DNA of 62,795 nucleotides from Methanothrix sp. (GCA_011620785.1 WOYM01000013.1:1-62795); one strand, 5' to 3'; shown: positions 42,910 through 51,405, counted from the first letter of the stretch. Program-made: numbers and translations. The notes: generated from the sequence alone by a model not told the origin.

Positions 42910-43689
42910 TCACTCCCCCAGGTAACATTTGATCAGATCGCTTCTATCCACTATCCCCATAATCCTTCCCTCTTCTACGACCGATACCCTGCCCACATCG
43001 TGCTTGAGCATCAGCTCAATGGCCTCGGCAACGCTGGCCGTCGGCTCGAGGCTGTAGAGTGGAGAGCTCATCAGCTTCTCAGCCAGCAGCTGCATCGAAT
43101 CAGTCGGTCGGGTCTCGCTCTCTTTGCTGATCCTGGCCCAGCCCCTCTTCAGGATATCGAATCTCGTGATAATTCCCATGGGTTTCTCATCCCTCACCAT
43201 TGGCAGACCGGTAAAATCTCGTTCCACCATCCGGTCCCAGACCTTGGTCACCGGCTCATCCAGGCTGGCGGTTACCACCTTTGTGCTCATGATCTCGCCA
43301 ATCGGTTTTTTTGGAACTTTAGAGATATCTAAATACTTGAATATATCAATTATTGTTACAACACCTCTTAGAGTTTTATCTTCCTGGGATTCGACCACTG
43401 GAAGCAGGTTGCTCTTCTCTTCAAGCATGATCCTTGCTGCATCAAGCACAACAGTATCACCGGTCACCGTGGGTACATTCACCATGAATCCAGATACTGT
43501 GACGTTTGATTTGGTCGAGGTAATCCGAAGCACATCCTGTGAGGTTATAACCCCTAAAACCTGGCCTCTGCTATCCACAACCGGCAGTCCTCGCACATGG
43601 TTGTCTCTGATCAACTGACGCGCTTTGGTCAGATAGGTGGAGTCCTCCACATAAAGAGGATCTCTAGAGAAAATGTCTTCGACTAGCAT
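42910..43689 (-). CDS. four-CBS-motif protein (operon copy 2)
   Basis: 259 residues, four CBS motifs beginning VEDIFSRDPLYVEDS, VSGFMVNVPTVTGDT, IGEIMSTKVVTASLD and LMSSPLYSLEPTASV. The frame is open to 43797, but ATG at 43689 has GGGGAGT five bases upstream and starts at the first motif; the extra residues look like read-through of the 64-bp intergenic space. Similar in length to copy 5, suggesting duplication within the cluster. Confidence 0.87.
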   Translation of the reverse strand: MLVEDIFSRDPLYVEDSTYLTKARQLIRDNHVRGLPVVDSRGQVLGVITSQDVLRITSTKSNVTVSGFMVNVPTVTGDTVVLDAARIMLEEKSNLLPVVESQEDKTLRGVVTIIDIFKYLDISKVPKKPIGEIMSTKVVTASLDEPVTKVWDRMVERDFTGLPMVRDEKPMGIITRFDILKRGWARISKESETRPTDSMQLLAEKLMSSPLYSLEPTASVAEAIELMLKHDVGRVSVVEEGRIMGIVDRSDLIKCYLGE

Positions 43690-43753
43690 TCCGACTCCCC
43701 TGCTGTCCCGCGATTGCCATAATGCAATTTGCCATATCGCAGTTATTTTAAGG

Positions 43754-44308
43754 CTATCGATTTCCGTCCCTGCAGCTCCAGCAGAGCAACTCGCCATTCA
43801 CGTTTTCCAGATTATCTGATAGCTGGCCGCAGACTTCGCAGATTCCGCTCACAGTTCCTCGGGGCTGCTCGAAATGAATGTTCTCCCGGTGCATCTCCAA
43901 CAGATCGCTCAAGATATCATTCAATCCGACGGAACAGCCAGCGACCAGGTCGGTATCTGTGATTATGCCCATCAGCTTCCCCTTGAGGATAACAGGCAGC
44001 CGTTTTACTCCTGCCCGGAGCATGAGGTTGGCTGCATCTCTTATGCTTGCATCGGGTTCGATTGCAGTTACAGGTGAGCTCATGATCTCCCTCACCTTCA
44101 GATTTCTGGGATCAACCCCTTGGGCTATGACCTTCCTGACCAGGTCCCTTTCCGTTAAAATGCCTGTGGTTTTGTCTCGGGATACAATTATCAGACTTCC
44201 CACATTGGCCGAGCCCATCCTTTTGGCAGCGCTCAATACATCTAGATCGGCGTCAGCGGTGATCACCGGTCGGGTCATGATATCTCGCACTGGAATCTCT
44301 GTCTCCAT
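43754..44308 (-). CDS. two-CBS-motif protein with C-terminal zinc ribbon (operon copy 1)
   Basis: 184 residues: CBS pair (VRDIMTRPVITADAD; VREIMSSPVTAIEPD, about 5-125), a short helix, then CEVCGQLSDN...LLCWSCRD (about 155-180), a four-cysteine zinc ribbon. The ribbon could bind nucleic acid or hold a partner. First gene of the operon; its ATG is about 27 bases downstream of the predicted transcription start set by the TATA box at 44356-44366. Confidence 0.88.
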   Translation of the reverse strand: METEIPVRDIMTRPVITADADLDVLSAAKRMGSANVGSLIIVSRDKTTGILTERDLVRKVIAQGVDPRNLKVREIMSSPVTAIEPDASIRDAANLMLRAGVKRLPVILKGKLMGIITDTDLVAGCSVGLNDILSDLLEMHRENIHFEQPRGTVSGICEVCGQLSDNLENVNGELLCWSCRDGNR

Positions 44309-44341
44309 TGGCCAAATCTCCGTGATTAGCTCTATGTGCTT

Positions 44342-44366
44342 ATTAGTGTACTAATGATATAAAAGG
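44342..44366 (-). promoter_or_regulatory. operon promoter with a perfect 14-bp operator-like dyad
   Basis: On the minus strand CCTTTTATATC (44356-44366) is a TATA box. Immediately downstream is ATTAGT-GT-ACTAAT (44342-44355), a perfect inverted repeat lying between TATA and the predicted start near 44335. A repressor bound there would block RNA polymerase. No other promoter of comparable quality is seen before the seven overlapping genes. Confidence 0.55.
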
Positions 44367-44412
44367 CTACTCCGGGGCAATAGTCTTTGATTCGATTAAT
44401 ATTATTTTTCCC

Positions 44413-44889
44413 CTACTCCATCACATGTTTCAGGATATGCTCGATCTCTGCTAATATGAGGTCCATTCCCAAGCGAGCTGCCCTGGGAGAGCCTGGCAAG
44501 CAGAATATTGGTTTTTTCATAAAGACTCCGGCTGTTGCCCGGGTTAGCATGGCCCTGGTTCCAACCTCCTTCATGCTCTGCCAACGAAAGATCTCCCCAA
44601 ACCCCGGGAGCGTCTTTTCAAAGAGCGGCTCTGCTGCCTCTATGGTTAGGTCCAAAGCGGTGAGTCCTGTGCCGCCGCAGATCACCATGGCATCAGCGCT
44701 GCTCGTCTTAATTGCACGCTGGATGGGCTCTACGCCGTCCGGGATGAGCAGGTAGTTGCCTGTATATCCCGCCGTCCTTATCTTCTCCAGTATCACCTTC
44801 CCGGACAGGTCCTCTGCCCTATCCGGATCCCGAACCGAGCCGAACTTAGTATAGCGAGACGTGCTCGCGACCACCACATCTAAGATCAT
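44413..44889 (-). CDS. moaB: molybdenum cofactor biosynthesis protein MoaB/MogA
   Basis: Adenylylates molybdopterin before metal insertion in Mo/W cofactor synthesis, which methanogens need for formylmethanofuran dehydrogenase. The family signature is complete: ICGGTGLTALDLTIEA and LPGFGEIFRWQS. The frame is open to 44952, but ATG at 44889 has AGAGG about seven bases upstream and gives the usual length of 158 residues. The C-terminus keeps KPIFCLPGSPRAA. It is divergent from the DUF1786 gene and upstream of the CBS operon by about 100 bp. Confidence 0.92.
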   Translation of the reverse strand: MILDVVVASTSRYTKFGSVRDPDRAEDLSGKVILEKIRTAGYTGNYLLIPDGVEPIQRAIKTSSADAMVICGGTGLTALDLTIEAAEPLFEKTLPGFGEIFRWQSMKEVGTRAMLTRATAGVFMKKPIFCLPGSPRAARLGMDLILAEIEHILKHVME

Positions 44890-44978
44890 GTCCATTCCTC
44901 TCTGGATGAGGATAAAATTTTTCCCATAGCCCATCCAATTGGGACCAGACAAAAGCTCTTTAGGGGAAGGAATGATCT

Positions 44979-46016
44979 ATGACGCTCTTAGCGGTTGACG
45001 TTGGGGCAGGGACTCAAGACATCCTGCTTTACCAGGAGGGGGTGCCCATCGAGGGCTCGACCAAGATGGTTCTACCCAGTCAGACCATGATTGTTGGAAA
45101 CAGGATTAGCCGGGCCAGGATGGCGGGACGGGACATTTTTTTGCATGGCCCCATCATGGGGGGCGGAGCCTCCACCATGGCTGTGAGGTGGCACCTGGCA
45201 GCGGGACTGAGGGTTTTTGCCACCCCCTCAGCGGCAGCCACCATTAATAATGACCTGGGCCAGGTTGAGGCCTTGGGAGTTATCATCCAGGAGGATGCGC
45301 CGGCATCAGCAGAAATCGTAGAGACGGGAGACATCGACATTCCCTCTCTTCAGCGGGCTTTCCAGCTATTCGACGTATCTCTGCCCAAGGATATTGCTGT
45401 AGCGGTGCAGGACCACGGCTACTCTCCCGGCAAGCAAAACCGCCAGGTCCGGTTCGAGCATATGGTCGCAGCTATCCGTTCGGGCGGAAGCCTGGATGAT
45501 TTCGCTTTTAAAGAGTACCCACAGGAGATGACCAGGATGGTGGCAGTGCGGGATACCCTGATAAAAGAGGGATTTGAGCCCTTTATAATGGACACCGGTC
45601 CTGCAGCCATCTTCGGTGCCGCCCTCGACCCGCGGATGGAGGACCCGGCATTGATCATCAACTTTGGAAACAGCCATACAATAGCTGCCATCCTGTCTGA
45701 GGGAAGGATCTGTGCCATCTTCGAGCATCATACATCGAGCATGAAAGGAGAAAAGGTGAGGGAGTTTACAGAGAAGCTCTGCCGGGGAACACTGGAGGAG
45801 GGTGAGGTGTTCGACGATGGAGGTCATGGTTCTTATATAGGCAGCCTGCCGGATGGGGTCCGGTCGATTCTGGTCACTGGACCCCGAAGGGAGAGCTTTC
45901 TCTCCTGCGAGGCTTTAAAAGGGGCGGTGGCGGCAGCTCCGGCGGGAGATATGATGATCACCGGCTGCTTGGGGCTGATCAAAGCCTGGAAGAAAAGGGA
46001 TGACCTGACCGGATAG
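44979..46016 (+). CDS. DUF1786 protein, actin/Hsp70-ATPase-like
   Basis: A 345-residue archaeal protein of the DUF1786 family (once noted as linked to pyruvate formate-lyase activation; not proven). The first residues LLAVDVGAGTQDILLY and a later PALIINFGNSHTIAAI form the two phosphate loops of an ASKHA-type (actin/sugar kinase) fold, so ATP binding is likely. A third block SILVTGPRRESF follows. Substrate unknown. AGGGGAAGG precedes its ATG. It may share regulation with the divergent moaB. Confidence 0.75.
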   Translation: MTLLAVDVGAGTQDILLYQEGVPIEGSTKMVLPSQTMIVGNRISRARMAGRDIFLHGPIMGGGASTMAVRWHLAAGLRVFATPSAAATINNDLGQVEALGVIIQEDAPASAEIVETGDIDIPSLQRAFQLFDVSLPKDIAVAVQDHGYSPGKQNRQVRFEHMVAAIRSGGSLDDFAFKEYPQEMTRMVAVRDTLIKEGFEPFIMDTGPAAIFGAALDPRMEDPALIINFGNSHTIAAILSEGRICAIFEHHTSSMKGEKVREFTEKLCRGTLEEGEVFDDGGHGSYIGSLPDGVRSILVTGPRRESFLSCEALKGAVAAAPAGDMMITGCLGLIKAWKKRDDLTG

Positions 46017-46070
46017 AAATCGATCGACGCAGATGGCAATTGGAGCTGACTGGATGCATATGGAGATAAG

Positions 46071-46649
46071 ATGAGCATAGAGATTGGAAGAGGTGCAGAG
46101 GCGGTCATAACCTTGGAGGACGGAGTGGTCAGGAAGTGGCGGCTTCCCAAGAGCTACCGCCTGCCTGCATTGGACGAGCGAATCCGCCAGGAGAGGACTA
46201 TCAGGGAGGCGAGGATCACCTCTGATGCCCGGAGGCATGGCGTTCTCACACCCATAATCTGCGATGTATCTCGCTTTGAGTTGAAGATGGAGCATATCCG
46301 GGGAGATAAGCTCAAGGATGTGATAAATCCGGATCTCTCCCGCAAGGTGGGGGAGATGGTGGGAAGGCTGCACCAAGGGGGAATCATTCACGGGGACCTG
46401 ACCACCTCCAATATGATTCTCGTTGAGGGGGATATCTGCTTGATCGACTTTGGCCTCTCCTTTATTGAGAGGTCCACTGAGGCCCAGGGGGTGGATGTGC
46501 ACGTCTATTTCCAGACTCTGGAGAGCACCCACGATCGACCTGGAGAGCTGATAGAAGCCTTCAAAGCCGGCTACTTGGAGGTTTATCCCCCTGGAGAAGC
46601 AGTTTTAAAGAGGGTGAAGGAGATAAAAGCGCGAGGCAGATATTTGTAA
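46071..46649 (+). CDS. bud32: Kae1-associated kinase Bud32
   Basis: Small atypical kinase/ATPase of the KEOPS complex, which makes t6A37 on ANN-decoding tRNAs. 192 residues. Features: Gly-rich GRGAEA (6-11), ATP lysine K22 in VVRKWR, catalytic HGDLTTSN (107-114) and metal-binding DFG (126-128). Here it stands alone, whereas in many euryarchaea it is fused to Kae1; no Kae1 gene is in the window. ATG at 46071 has a GGAGATAAG context just upstream. Confidence 0.93.
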   Translation: MSIEIGRGAEAVITLEDGVVRKWRLPKSYRLPALDERIRQERTIREARITSDARRHGVLTPIICDVSRFELKMEHIRGDKLKDVINPDLSRKVGEMVGRLHQGGIIHGDLTTSNMILVEGDICLIDFGLSFIERSTEAQGVDVHVYFQTLESTHDRPGELIEAFKAGYLEVYPPGEAVLKRVKEIKARGRYL

Positions 46650-46717
46650 TCTCTAATCAGCAGGTTTATCTATGATATCATAGAATAGTGCAATTTAATT
46701 TTTAAGGTGATGAGCCA

Positions 46718-46987
46718 ATGGCGGAAGATGAGGTCGTATTCGTCGGCAATAAGCCTGTGATGAACTATGTGCTGGCAGTGGTAACCCAGTTCAACAGCGG
46801 CGCCAAGGATGTCCGAATCATGGCTAGAGGGCGGGCGATCTCCAGGGCGGTGGATGTGGCAGAGGTCTCAAGGTCTAGATTTCTGCCTGATGTTAGGGTG
46901 ATGGGAATTTATATCTCCACCGAGACCCTCGATACCGATCGGGGGGCAACCAATGTATCCGCGATTGAGATCACCCTTGGGAAGTGA
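46718..46987 (+). CDS. albA: Alba DNA/RNA-binding protein
   Basis: An 89-residue chromatin or RNA-binding protein. The core VFVGNKPVMNYVLAVVTQF and IMARGRAISRAVDVAEVSR are the Alba signatures; the acetylatable/nucleic-acid-binding lysine of other species corresponds to the GNKP loop. A GGTGATG ribosome-binding site lies upstream, with TTTAATTTTT possibly serving as TATA. purN starts 10 bp later. Confidence 0.95.
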   Translation: MAEDEVVFVGNKPVMNYVLAVVTQFNSGAKDVRIMARGRAISRAVDVAEVSRSRFLPDVRVMGIYISTETLDTDRGATNVSAIEITLGK

Positions 46988-46996
46988 GCCATCGAT

Positions 46997-47611
46997 TTGA
47001 CTGCCACCATTGGCATCATATCCTCCGGAAGGGGAGAGAACCTTCGCTACATTTTGCTGGCGGAGCGGGATGGTTATCTTCCTGCCCAGGTCAAAATAGT
47101 CCTGGCCGATCAGCCGGACGCTGGAGCCCTCCGGATCGCTCAAGAGTTTGGTGTTCGTCATATGTATCTCAATCCAGCGGGAAGGAGTCGAGAGGAGTAT
47201 GACCAACAGCTCGTGTCGCATCTGGAGGGGGCAGGGGTGGACATGGTGGTTCTCACCGGCTATATGAGGATCCTGTCACCTCGATTCGTTCGCTATTATA
47301 AAAATAGAATTTTGAATATACATCCTGCTCTCTTGCCCTCGTTCCCGGGGTTGGATGCCTTCAGCCAAGCCCTGGAGCATGGAGTGATGTGGACTGGCAC
47401 CACCATTCATATCGTCGATGAGGATGTCGATCACGGACCGATCATCTATCAGATGCCGGTGCCGGTGAAGAGGAACGATACCCATGAGAGTCTAAAGGCC
47501 AGGATCCAGAGGGCAGAGTACAGGGCCTATCCCAGGGCGATAAAGATGTTCATCGAGGGGAACCCTAAAGTTGTGGGAAGGAAGATCGTCTTTGAGAATG
47601 GGGTGAAATGA
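46997..47611 (+). CDS. purN: phosphoribosylglycinamide formyltransferase
   Basis: Transfers formyl from 10-formyl-tetrahydrofolate (or the methanopterin analogue) to GAR in purine synthesis. Signature NIHPALLPSFPG near 103-114 contains the catalytic Asn and His; the later catalytic Asp appears in VDHGPIIYQ. ISSGRGENLRYIL binds phosphate at the N-terminus. The only usable start is TTG at 46997, ten bases after alba; initiation may rely on coupling. 204 residues is normal. Confidence 0.92.
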   Translation: MTATIGIISSGRGENLRYILLAERDGYLPAQVKIVLADQPDAGALRIAQEFGVRHMYLNPAGRSREEYDQQLVSHLEGAGVDMVVLTGYMRILSPRFVRYYKNRILNIHPALLPSFPGLDAFSQALEHGVMWTGTTIHIVDEDVDHGPIIYQMPVPVKRNDTHESLKARIQRAEYRAYPRAIKMFIEGNPKVVGRKIVFENGVK

Positions 47612-47612
47612 T

Positions 47613-48098
47613 ATGGAAGATTTATGGGCACCCTGGAGGATCGACTACATCCTCGGCAAGAAGCCGGAGGGCTGCATATTCTGCAGTAAACCTGGGGAGA
47701 ATAGTGACGAAGAGAACCTCATATTGCACCGCGGCAAAAATCACTTCATCATCCTGAATGCCTATCCATACAACAATGGTCATATGATGGTGGTTCCGTT
47801 TAAGCATACCTCGACTCTCGCCGGATGGACGGATGATGAGCGTCGGGAGATGATGGAGCTTGCTGATCTGGCAGTGGAACTCTTGAGGAGGACCATGCAT
47901 CCTGATGGATTCAACCTGGGAATTAACATGGGAATCATGGGCGGTGCAGGGATCGCCGATCACATTCACATGCATATCGTCCCACGCTGGAATGGAGACA
48001 CCAACTTCATGCCCGTCTTATCTGATACCAGGGTGATCTCTGAGCATCTGCAGGCGACATATGCCAAGCTGAAGAAAGAGCTTGATGAGATGGTTTAG
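47613..48098 (+). CDS. HIT family nucleotide hydrolase
   Basis: 161-residue histidine-triad protein that cleaves nucleotide phosphoesters (Ap4A-type or AMP-lysine). HIHMHIVPRW gives the triad H117, H119, H121. The N-terminal WAPWR and the CIFC pair are typical of the archaeal/actinobacterial Ap4A-phosphorylase-like branch, where cysteines may bind zinc. It starts 1 bp after purN and so is likely cotranscribed. Confidence 0.92.
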   Translation: MEDLWAPWRIDYILGKKPEGCIFCSKPGENSDEENLILHRGKNHFIILNAYPYNNGHMMVVPFKHTSTLAGWTDDERREMMELADLAVELLRRTMHPDGFNLGINMGIMGGAGIADHIHMHIVPRWNGDTNFMPVLSDTRVISEHLQATYAKLKKELDEMV

Positions 48099-48140
48099 GC
48101 GAATCGTCCACTTCGAAAGCTATATATCTCGTCAAATTAC

Positions 48141-48220
48141 TATATATAATACGGTGAAAGTCGATAGGCGTTTCCCTCCTACCTCATTACCCTTCTCGAC
48201 TTTCCCTCCCTCCTATTTTT
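48141..48220 (+). ncRNA. candidate small RNA with CCTCC loops
   Basis: TATATATAA (48141-48149) and another TATATATC (about 48119-48128) precede a perfect 9-bp inverted repeat GAAAGTCGA (48156-48164)/TCGACTTTC (48196-48204). The loop and the 3' flank are pyrimidine-rich with CCCTCCT and CCCTCCCTCCT, followed by T5 (48216-48220). The CCTCC parts resemble the 16S rRNA anti-Shine-Dalgarno sequence. No open frame is present. The upstream TATA box fits an RNA containing the whole hairpin; the nearer one would start inside it. Confidence 0.35.
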
Positions 48221-48258
48221 CAGTGAAGTTTTTAACCAGTTGAATACTACAGCAATCC

Positions 48259-49179
48259 ATGTTCTTCCTTGGAGAGTATGATGAGGATGAGGCCGCTAAT
48301 ATTCGCACTTTCCTCAGCGATGCGGGAATTAGAGTTGAATTAAAGCCCTACCTGGTTATGGATTCAGATGAACAATTCTGCCTTCGCGGCAGGTACAGCC
48401 GGCTCAAGGAGATGGCAGAGGATATCAGCGATTATGAGCACGATCTGTCGTTGATAAAGAGCGCGCTTTCCCAGAGCAGCACCCCCGAGGAGTTCTATGA
48501 GCTCTTCTTAAAAGAGCTGGACCCGACGATGATGAAGATAAGGGATGAGATTTTAGCCCACTGCGAGAGCGATGAGATCGAGTCTCCGGAAGAGCTTTCG
48601 GAAGAATCCCCCGAGGAGAATTCGGAGGATACTTCAGAAGAGAGCGAACCATTGGATTTCAACGTAGATGCATGGCTGAACTATTTGCTGCGCTCAGGAA
48701 AGGCCCAGAGCTTCGCTCATTCCGTTCTATCCCTAAACGGCATAATTGTGGGGGAGCCCATTGGCGACAAATTGGACGATCCGGTGCTGGAGATTCCTGC
48801 CGATCCGGATGACTTCGATACAGAGCCCGATGAGCTCGTGCTAAATGCGGATTACTACTTATCCAGATCCATCGGCCTTTATGTGGACGAGTTCACCGCT
48901 CCGCTGGTAAGCGAGATGGATGAAGAGTTCATCGACATGTATCCGGATGAATATCAGCAGATATCTGCCCTGGGATTGTTGATAGAGAAGCTGGCGACGC
49001 CACCGTCTGACAAGAAGATGAGCCTGGATGAGTTCATTGAGAGCTGTATGCTGCGCAAGGATGAGCATGATGTGCGCCTGATGGTCGACGGAAGAGATGT
49101 CTTTATGGAGTTGATCCGGATCCTGGAAAGGGGAGACGTGCTGAAGTCCAAAGGAGATAAGATCAAGTGGAAGAAATAA
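48259..49179 (+). CDS. acidic protein of unknown function
   Basis: A 306-residue very acidic soluble protein. Residues 1-100 are mixed alpha/beta (FFLGEYDEDEAANIRTFLSDAG looks like a small sensor or ACT-like fold); 105-145 is a Ser/Glu/Pro linker; 150-306 is helical with many Asp/Glu. No catalytic motif or membrane segment. TTTTTAACC centred about 26 bases before the ATG indicates a leaderless mRNA. It sits next to the ABCE1 gene on the other strand; a link to translation is only positional. Confidence 0.55.
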   Translation: MFFLGEYDEDEAANIRTFLSDAGIRVELKPYLVMDSDEQFCLRGRYSRLKEMAEDISDYEHDLSLIKSALSQSSTPEEFYELFLKELDPTMMKIRDEILAHCESDEIESPEELSEESPEENSEDTSEESEPLDFNVDAWLNYLLRSGKAQSFAHSVLSLNGIIVGEPIGDKLDDPVLEIPADPDDFDTEPDELVLNADYYLSRSIGLYVDEFTAPLVSEMDEEFIDMYPDEYQQISALGLLIEKLATPPSDKKMSLDEFIESCMLRKDEHDVRLMVDGRDVFMELIRILERGDVLKSKGDKIKWKK

Positions 49180-49201
49180 TCCCCGGCTGATACCTTCAGG
49201 C

Positions 49202-50956
49202 TTATTCAATCTGATAATAATATTCTCCCTGCTCTTTTTGCATTCTGTCCAGCCTGGATTCCGGCTTGTTGACTCTGGGCCTGCGGGTCTCTTCATCGCG
49301 CCGGAAGGTTATGCCGATCCCTTTGAGGAAGGCGTTCATCCCCTCGCGCATCTCCAGCGGGGTATGGGCCACACCGAGGATTCCAGGAACGCCATCGAAG
49401 ACCATCAGGCGCTCGCTGAGCAGATCGATCAGATAGATGTCATGATCCACCACCAGTACAGTCTTCTCAGTGGACTCGGCGAACCTTCTCATGACCTTGG
49501 CGGCCAGCATCCTCTGCTCCACGTCCAGATGGGCGGAAGGCTCATCCAAAAGATAGAGGTCCGCCTCCCGGCTGAGGCAGGCAGTTATGGCCACTCTCTG
49601 CAACTCCCCGCCTGATAGCTCAGAGAGGATCTTATCTAAGAGGGGCTCTATGCCCATGGGCCTGAGGATCTCTGCCTGATAGTAGCTGCTATCAAATCCG
49701 TGCGTCAATCCCCTCAGCATGCCCTCTACGGTCAATTCAGTGTCTGCTTTGAGGTACTGGGGCTTATAGGATATCTTCAGCTGGCTTTCAAAGCTGCCAG
49801 TTGTTGGCTTTTCCACTCCTGCCAGGATCTTGATGTAAGTGCTCTTCCCAATCCCATTAGGGCCCAATATACCGACCACCTCGCCCCGGCGGATGATCCC
49901 CGCCTCAGCCTCCAGCCGGAAGGAAGAATACTTCATGGCAAAAGCGTCATAGGCAATGAGGGATGGGATCGCCTTCTCTATTCGGGGGGCATGTACCTCG
50001 AAGTTGATGGCGGTGTCGCGAAAGCGAACATTCTCCTCGGGCAGGTTGCCGCGAAGGTACTGGTTGATGCCCACCCGCACCCCTTTGGGCCTGGTTATCA
50101 CGCCATAAGCACCGGGAACGCCATAGATGAGATGAACGTTTTCCGCCAGCAGGTCAAGCAGGGCCAGGTCGTGCTCAACCACCATCACCGCCTTATCGTT
50201 GGCCAGGCTCTGCAGTATGCGGGCGGCGTTGATGCGCTGGTGGATATCCAGATACGGGCTGATCTCATCGAAGAAATAGAAATCCGCGTCCTTTGCCGCC
50301 GCAGCTGCGATGGCCACCCTCTGCAGCTCGCCGCCGCTGAGGCTGGAGATGTCTCTGTCCATGAGCTTTGATATGCCCAAAGTCTCTGTCAGTTCGGCCA
50401 GGGCGCCCCTCTCATCAGTCTTCTCCAAGAGGCCTGAAACCATGCCTGAATAGCTCTTTGGGATGCGATCAACATACTGAGGCTTATAAGAGGTCTTGAT
50501 CCCCTTATCCACCACCTTCTTCAGATAGTCTCCCAGGATGGAGCCGGAGAAGCGCTGCAGCGCCTCCTCCCAGGATGCGTCTTTGCCCAGGTTCGGCCGG
50601 AGAATACCGGAGAGAATGGATATCGCCGTGCTCTTTCCTATGCCGTTGGGGCCCAAAAGACCAGTGACCCTTCCCTCGATCGGCACAGGCAAGCCATAAA
50701 GGGCAAAGCCGTTCTGGCCGTATCTATGAACTGGATCCTCCATCTCCTCGGGCAGATTGGTGATGGTGATGGCTCCAAAGGGGCATTTGCGCACGCATAT
50801 TCCACAGCCAACACAGAGGTTCTCAGTAATGAGGGGCTTGCTGTCCACAAACACGATGGTCTCGTCGCCCGTGCGGACGGGCGGGCAGAAGTATTCGCAT
50901 TCTTTAGAGCATTTTCTCGGCTGGCATCGGTCGCGATTGATGATAGCTATCCTCAT
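49202..50956 (-). CDS. abce1: ABCE1/Rli1 ribosome-recycling ATPase
   Basis: Splits ribosomes after termination. The N-terminal ferredoxin-like part carries two clusters: CQPRKCSKECEYFCP and CVGCGICVRKCPF. Two ABC cassettes follow, with Walker A GLLGPNGIGKST (about 105) and GILGPNGIGKST (about 365), signatures LSGGELQRVAIAA and LSGGELQRVAITA, and Walker B DEISPYLD/DEPSAHLD. 584 residues is typical. It is followed upstream on the strand by an EMC6-like gene, 8 bp away. Confidence 0.97.
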   Translation of the reverse strand: MRIAIINRDRCQPRKCSKECEYFCPPVRTGDETIVFVDSKPLITENLCVGCGICVRKCPFGAITITNLPEEMEDPVHRYGQNGFALYGLPVPIEGRVTGLLGPNGIGKSTAISILSGILRPNLGKDASWEEALQRFSGSILGDYLKKVVDKGIKTSYKPQYVDRIPKSYSGMVSGLLEKTDERGALAELTETLGISKLMDRDISSLSGGELQRVAIAAAAAKDADFYFFDEISPYLDIHQRINAARILQSLANDKAVMVVEHDLALLDLLAENVHLIYGVPGAYGVITRPKGVRVGINQYLRGNLPEENVRFRDTAINFEVHAPRIEKAIPSLIAYDAFAMKYSSFRLEAEAGIIRRGEVVGILGPNGIGKSTYIKILAGVEKPTTGSFESQLKISYKPQYLKADTELTVEGMLRGLTHGFDSSYYQAEILRPMGIEPLLDKILSELSGGELQRVAITACLSREADLYLLDEPSAHLDVEQRMLAAKVMRRFAESTEKTVLVVDHDIYLIDLLSERLMVFDGVPGILGVAHTPLEMREGMNAFLKGIGITFRRDEETRRPRVNKPESRLDRMQKEQGEYYYQIE

Positions 50957-50964
50957 GTTCTACC

Positions 50965-51405
50965 TCAATTGAGTAGTATTGTCCATGTGACCAGCCAGAG
51001 GTCAACTACAATGAACTCCACGTATAGCCAGTCCTTGGTCTTGAAGCTGGCAGCGTCTATCTTCAGCAGGGGGTAGGCGATCCTCTGCAATAAAGAGGTG
51101 ACCAGGACCACTGATAGCAGTATGAAATGCCAGGGGAATTCGGCTATCTGCCAGGGATATTCGCCCGTGGTGCTGGCAATGTAGTAGCAAGCAAATCCAG
51201 CCAGGACTCCCAGAGCGGCGGCGAACACCGTCTTCACGATCCCATCCCGGCGGTCTTTCTTTCTATCGGCAGCTGTCTTGGGCCTGGGCTTGGGCAGCTC
51301 TTTTTTCGCTTTATTCTCTGTCTCTTTTTGAGCCGTCATCCTGCTCTGTTCCGCTGCCAGCCCTCGCTCATCCTTTCTGCCAGACTTTTTTTCTTTCTTG
51401 GCCAT
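50965..51405 (-). CDS. EMC6-like archaeal membrane protein
   Basis: 146 residues: a long Lys/Arg/Glu-rich cytoplasmic head (1-60), then three membrane segments (about 62-80, 88-110 and 125-146). The last ends DLWLVTWTILLN, as in archaeal EMC6-like proteins, which are distant relatives of the endoplasmic reticulum membrane protein insertase subunit. It may help insert membrane proteins. ATG at 51405 is preferred; a GTG/ATG-like start at 51423 adds six residues. Its nearness to ABCE1 suggests cotranscription. Confidence 0.65.
   Translation of the reverse strand: MAKKEKKSGRKDERGLAAEQSRMTAQKETENKAKKELPKPRPKTAADRKKDRRDGIVKTVFAAALGVLAGFACYYIASTTGEYPWQIAEFPWHFILLSVVLVTSLLQRIAYPLLKIDAASFKTKDWLYVEFIVVDLWLVTWTILLN

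Noticed and set aside
40294..44308. Possible tandem repeat or CRISPR-like pattern in the CBS cluster
   Set aside because: Similarity is at protein level between CBS motifs; there are no regular DNA repeats with unique spacers. No CRISPR array is seen in the window.
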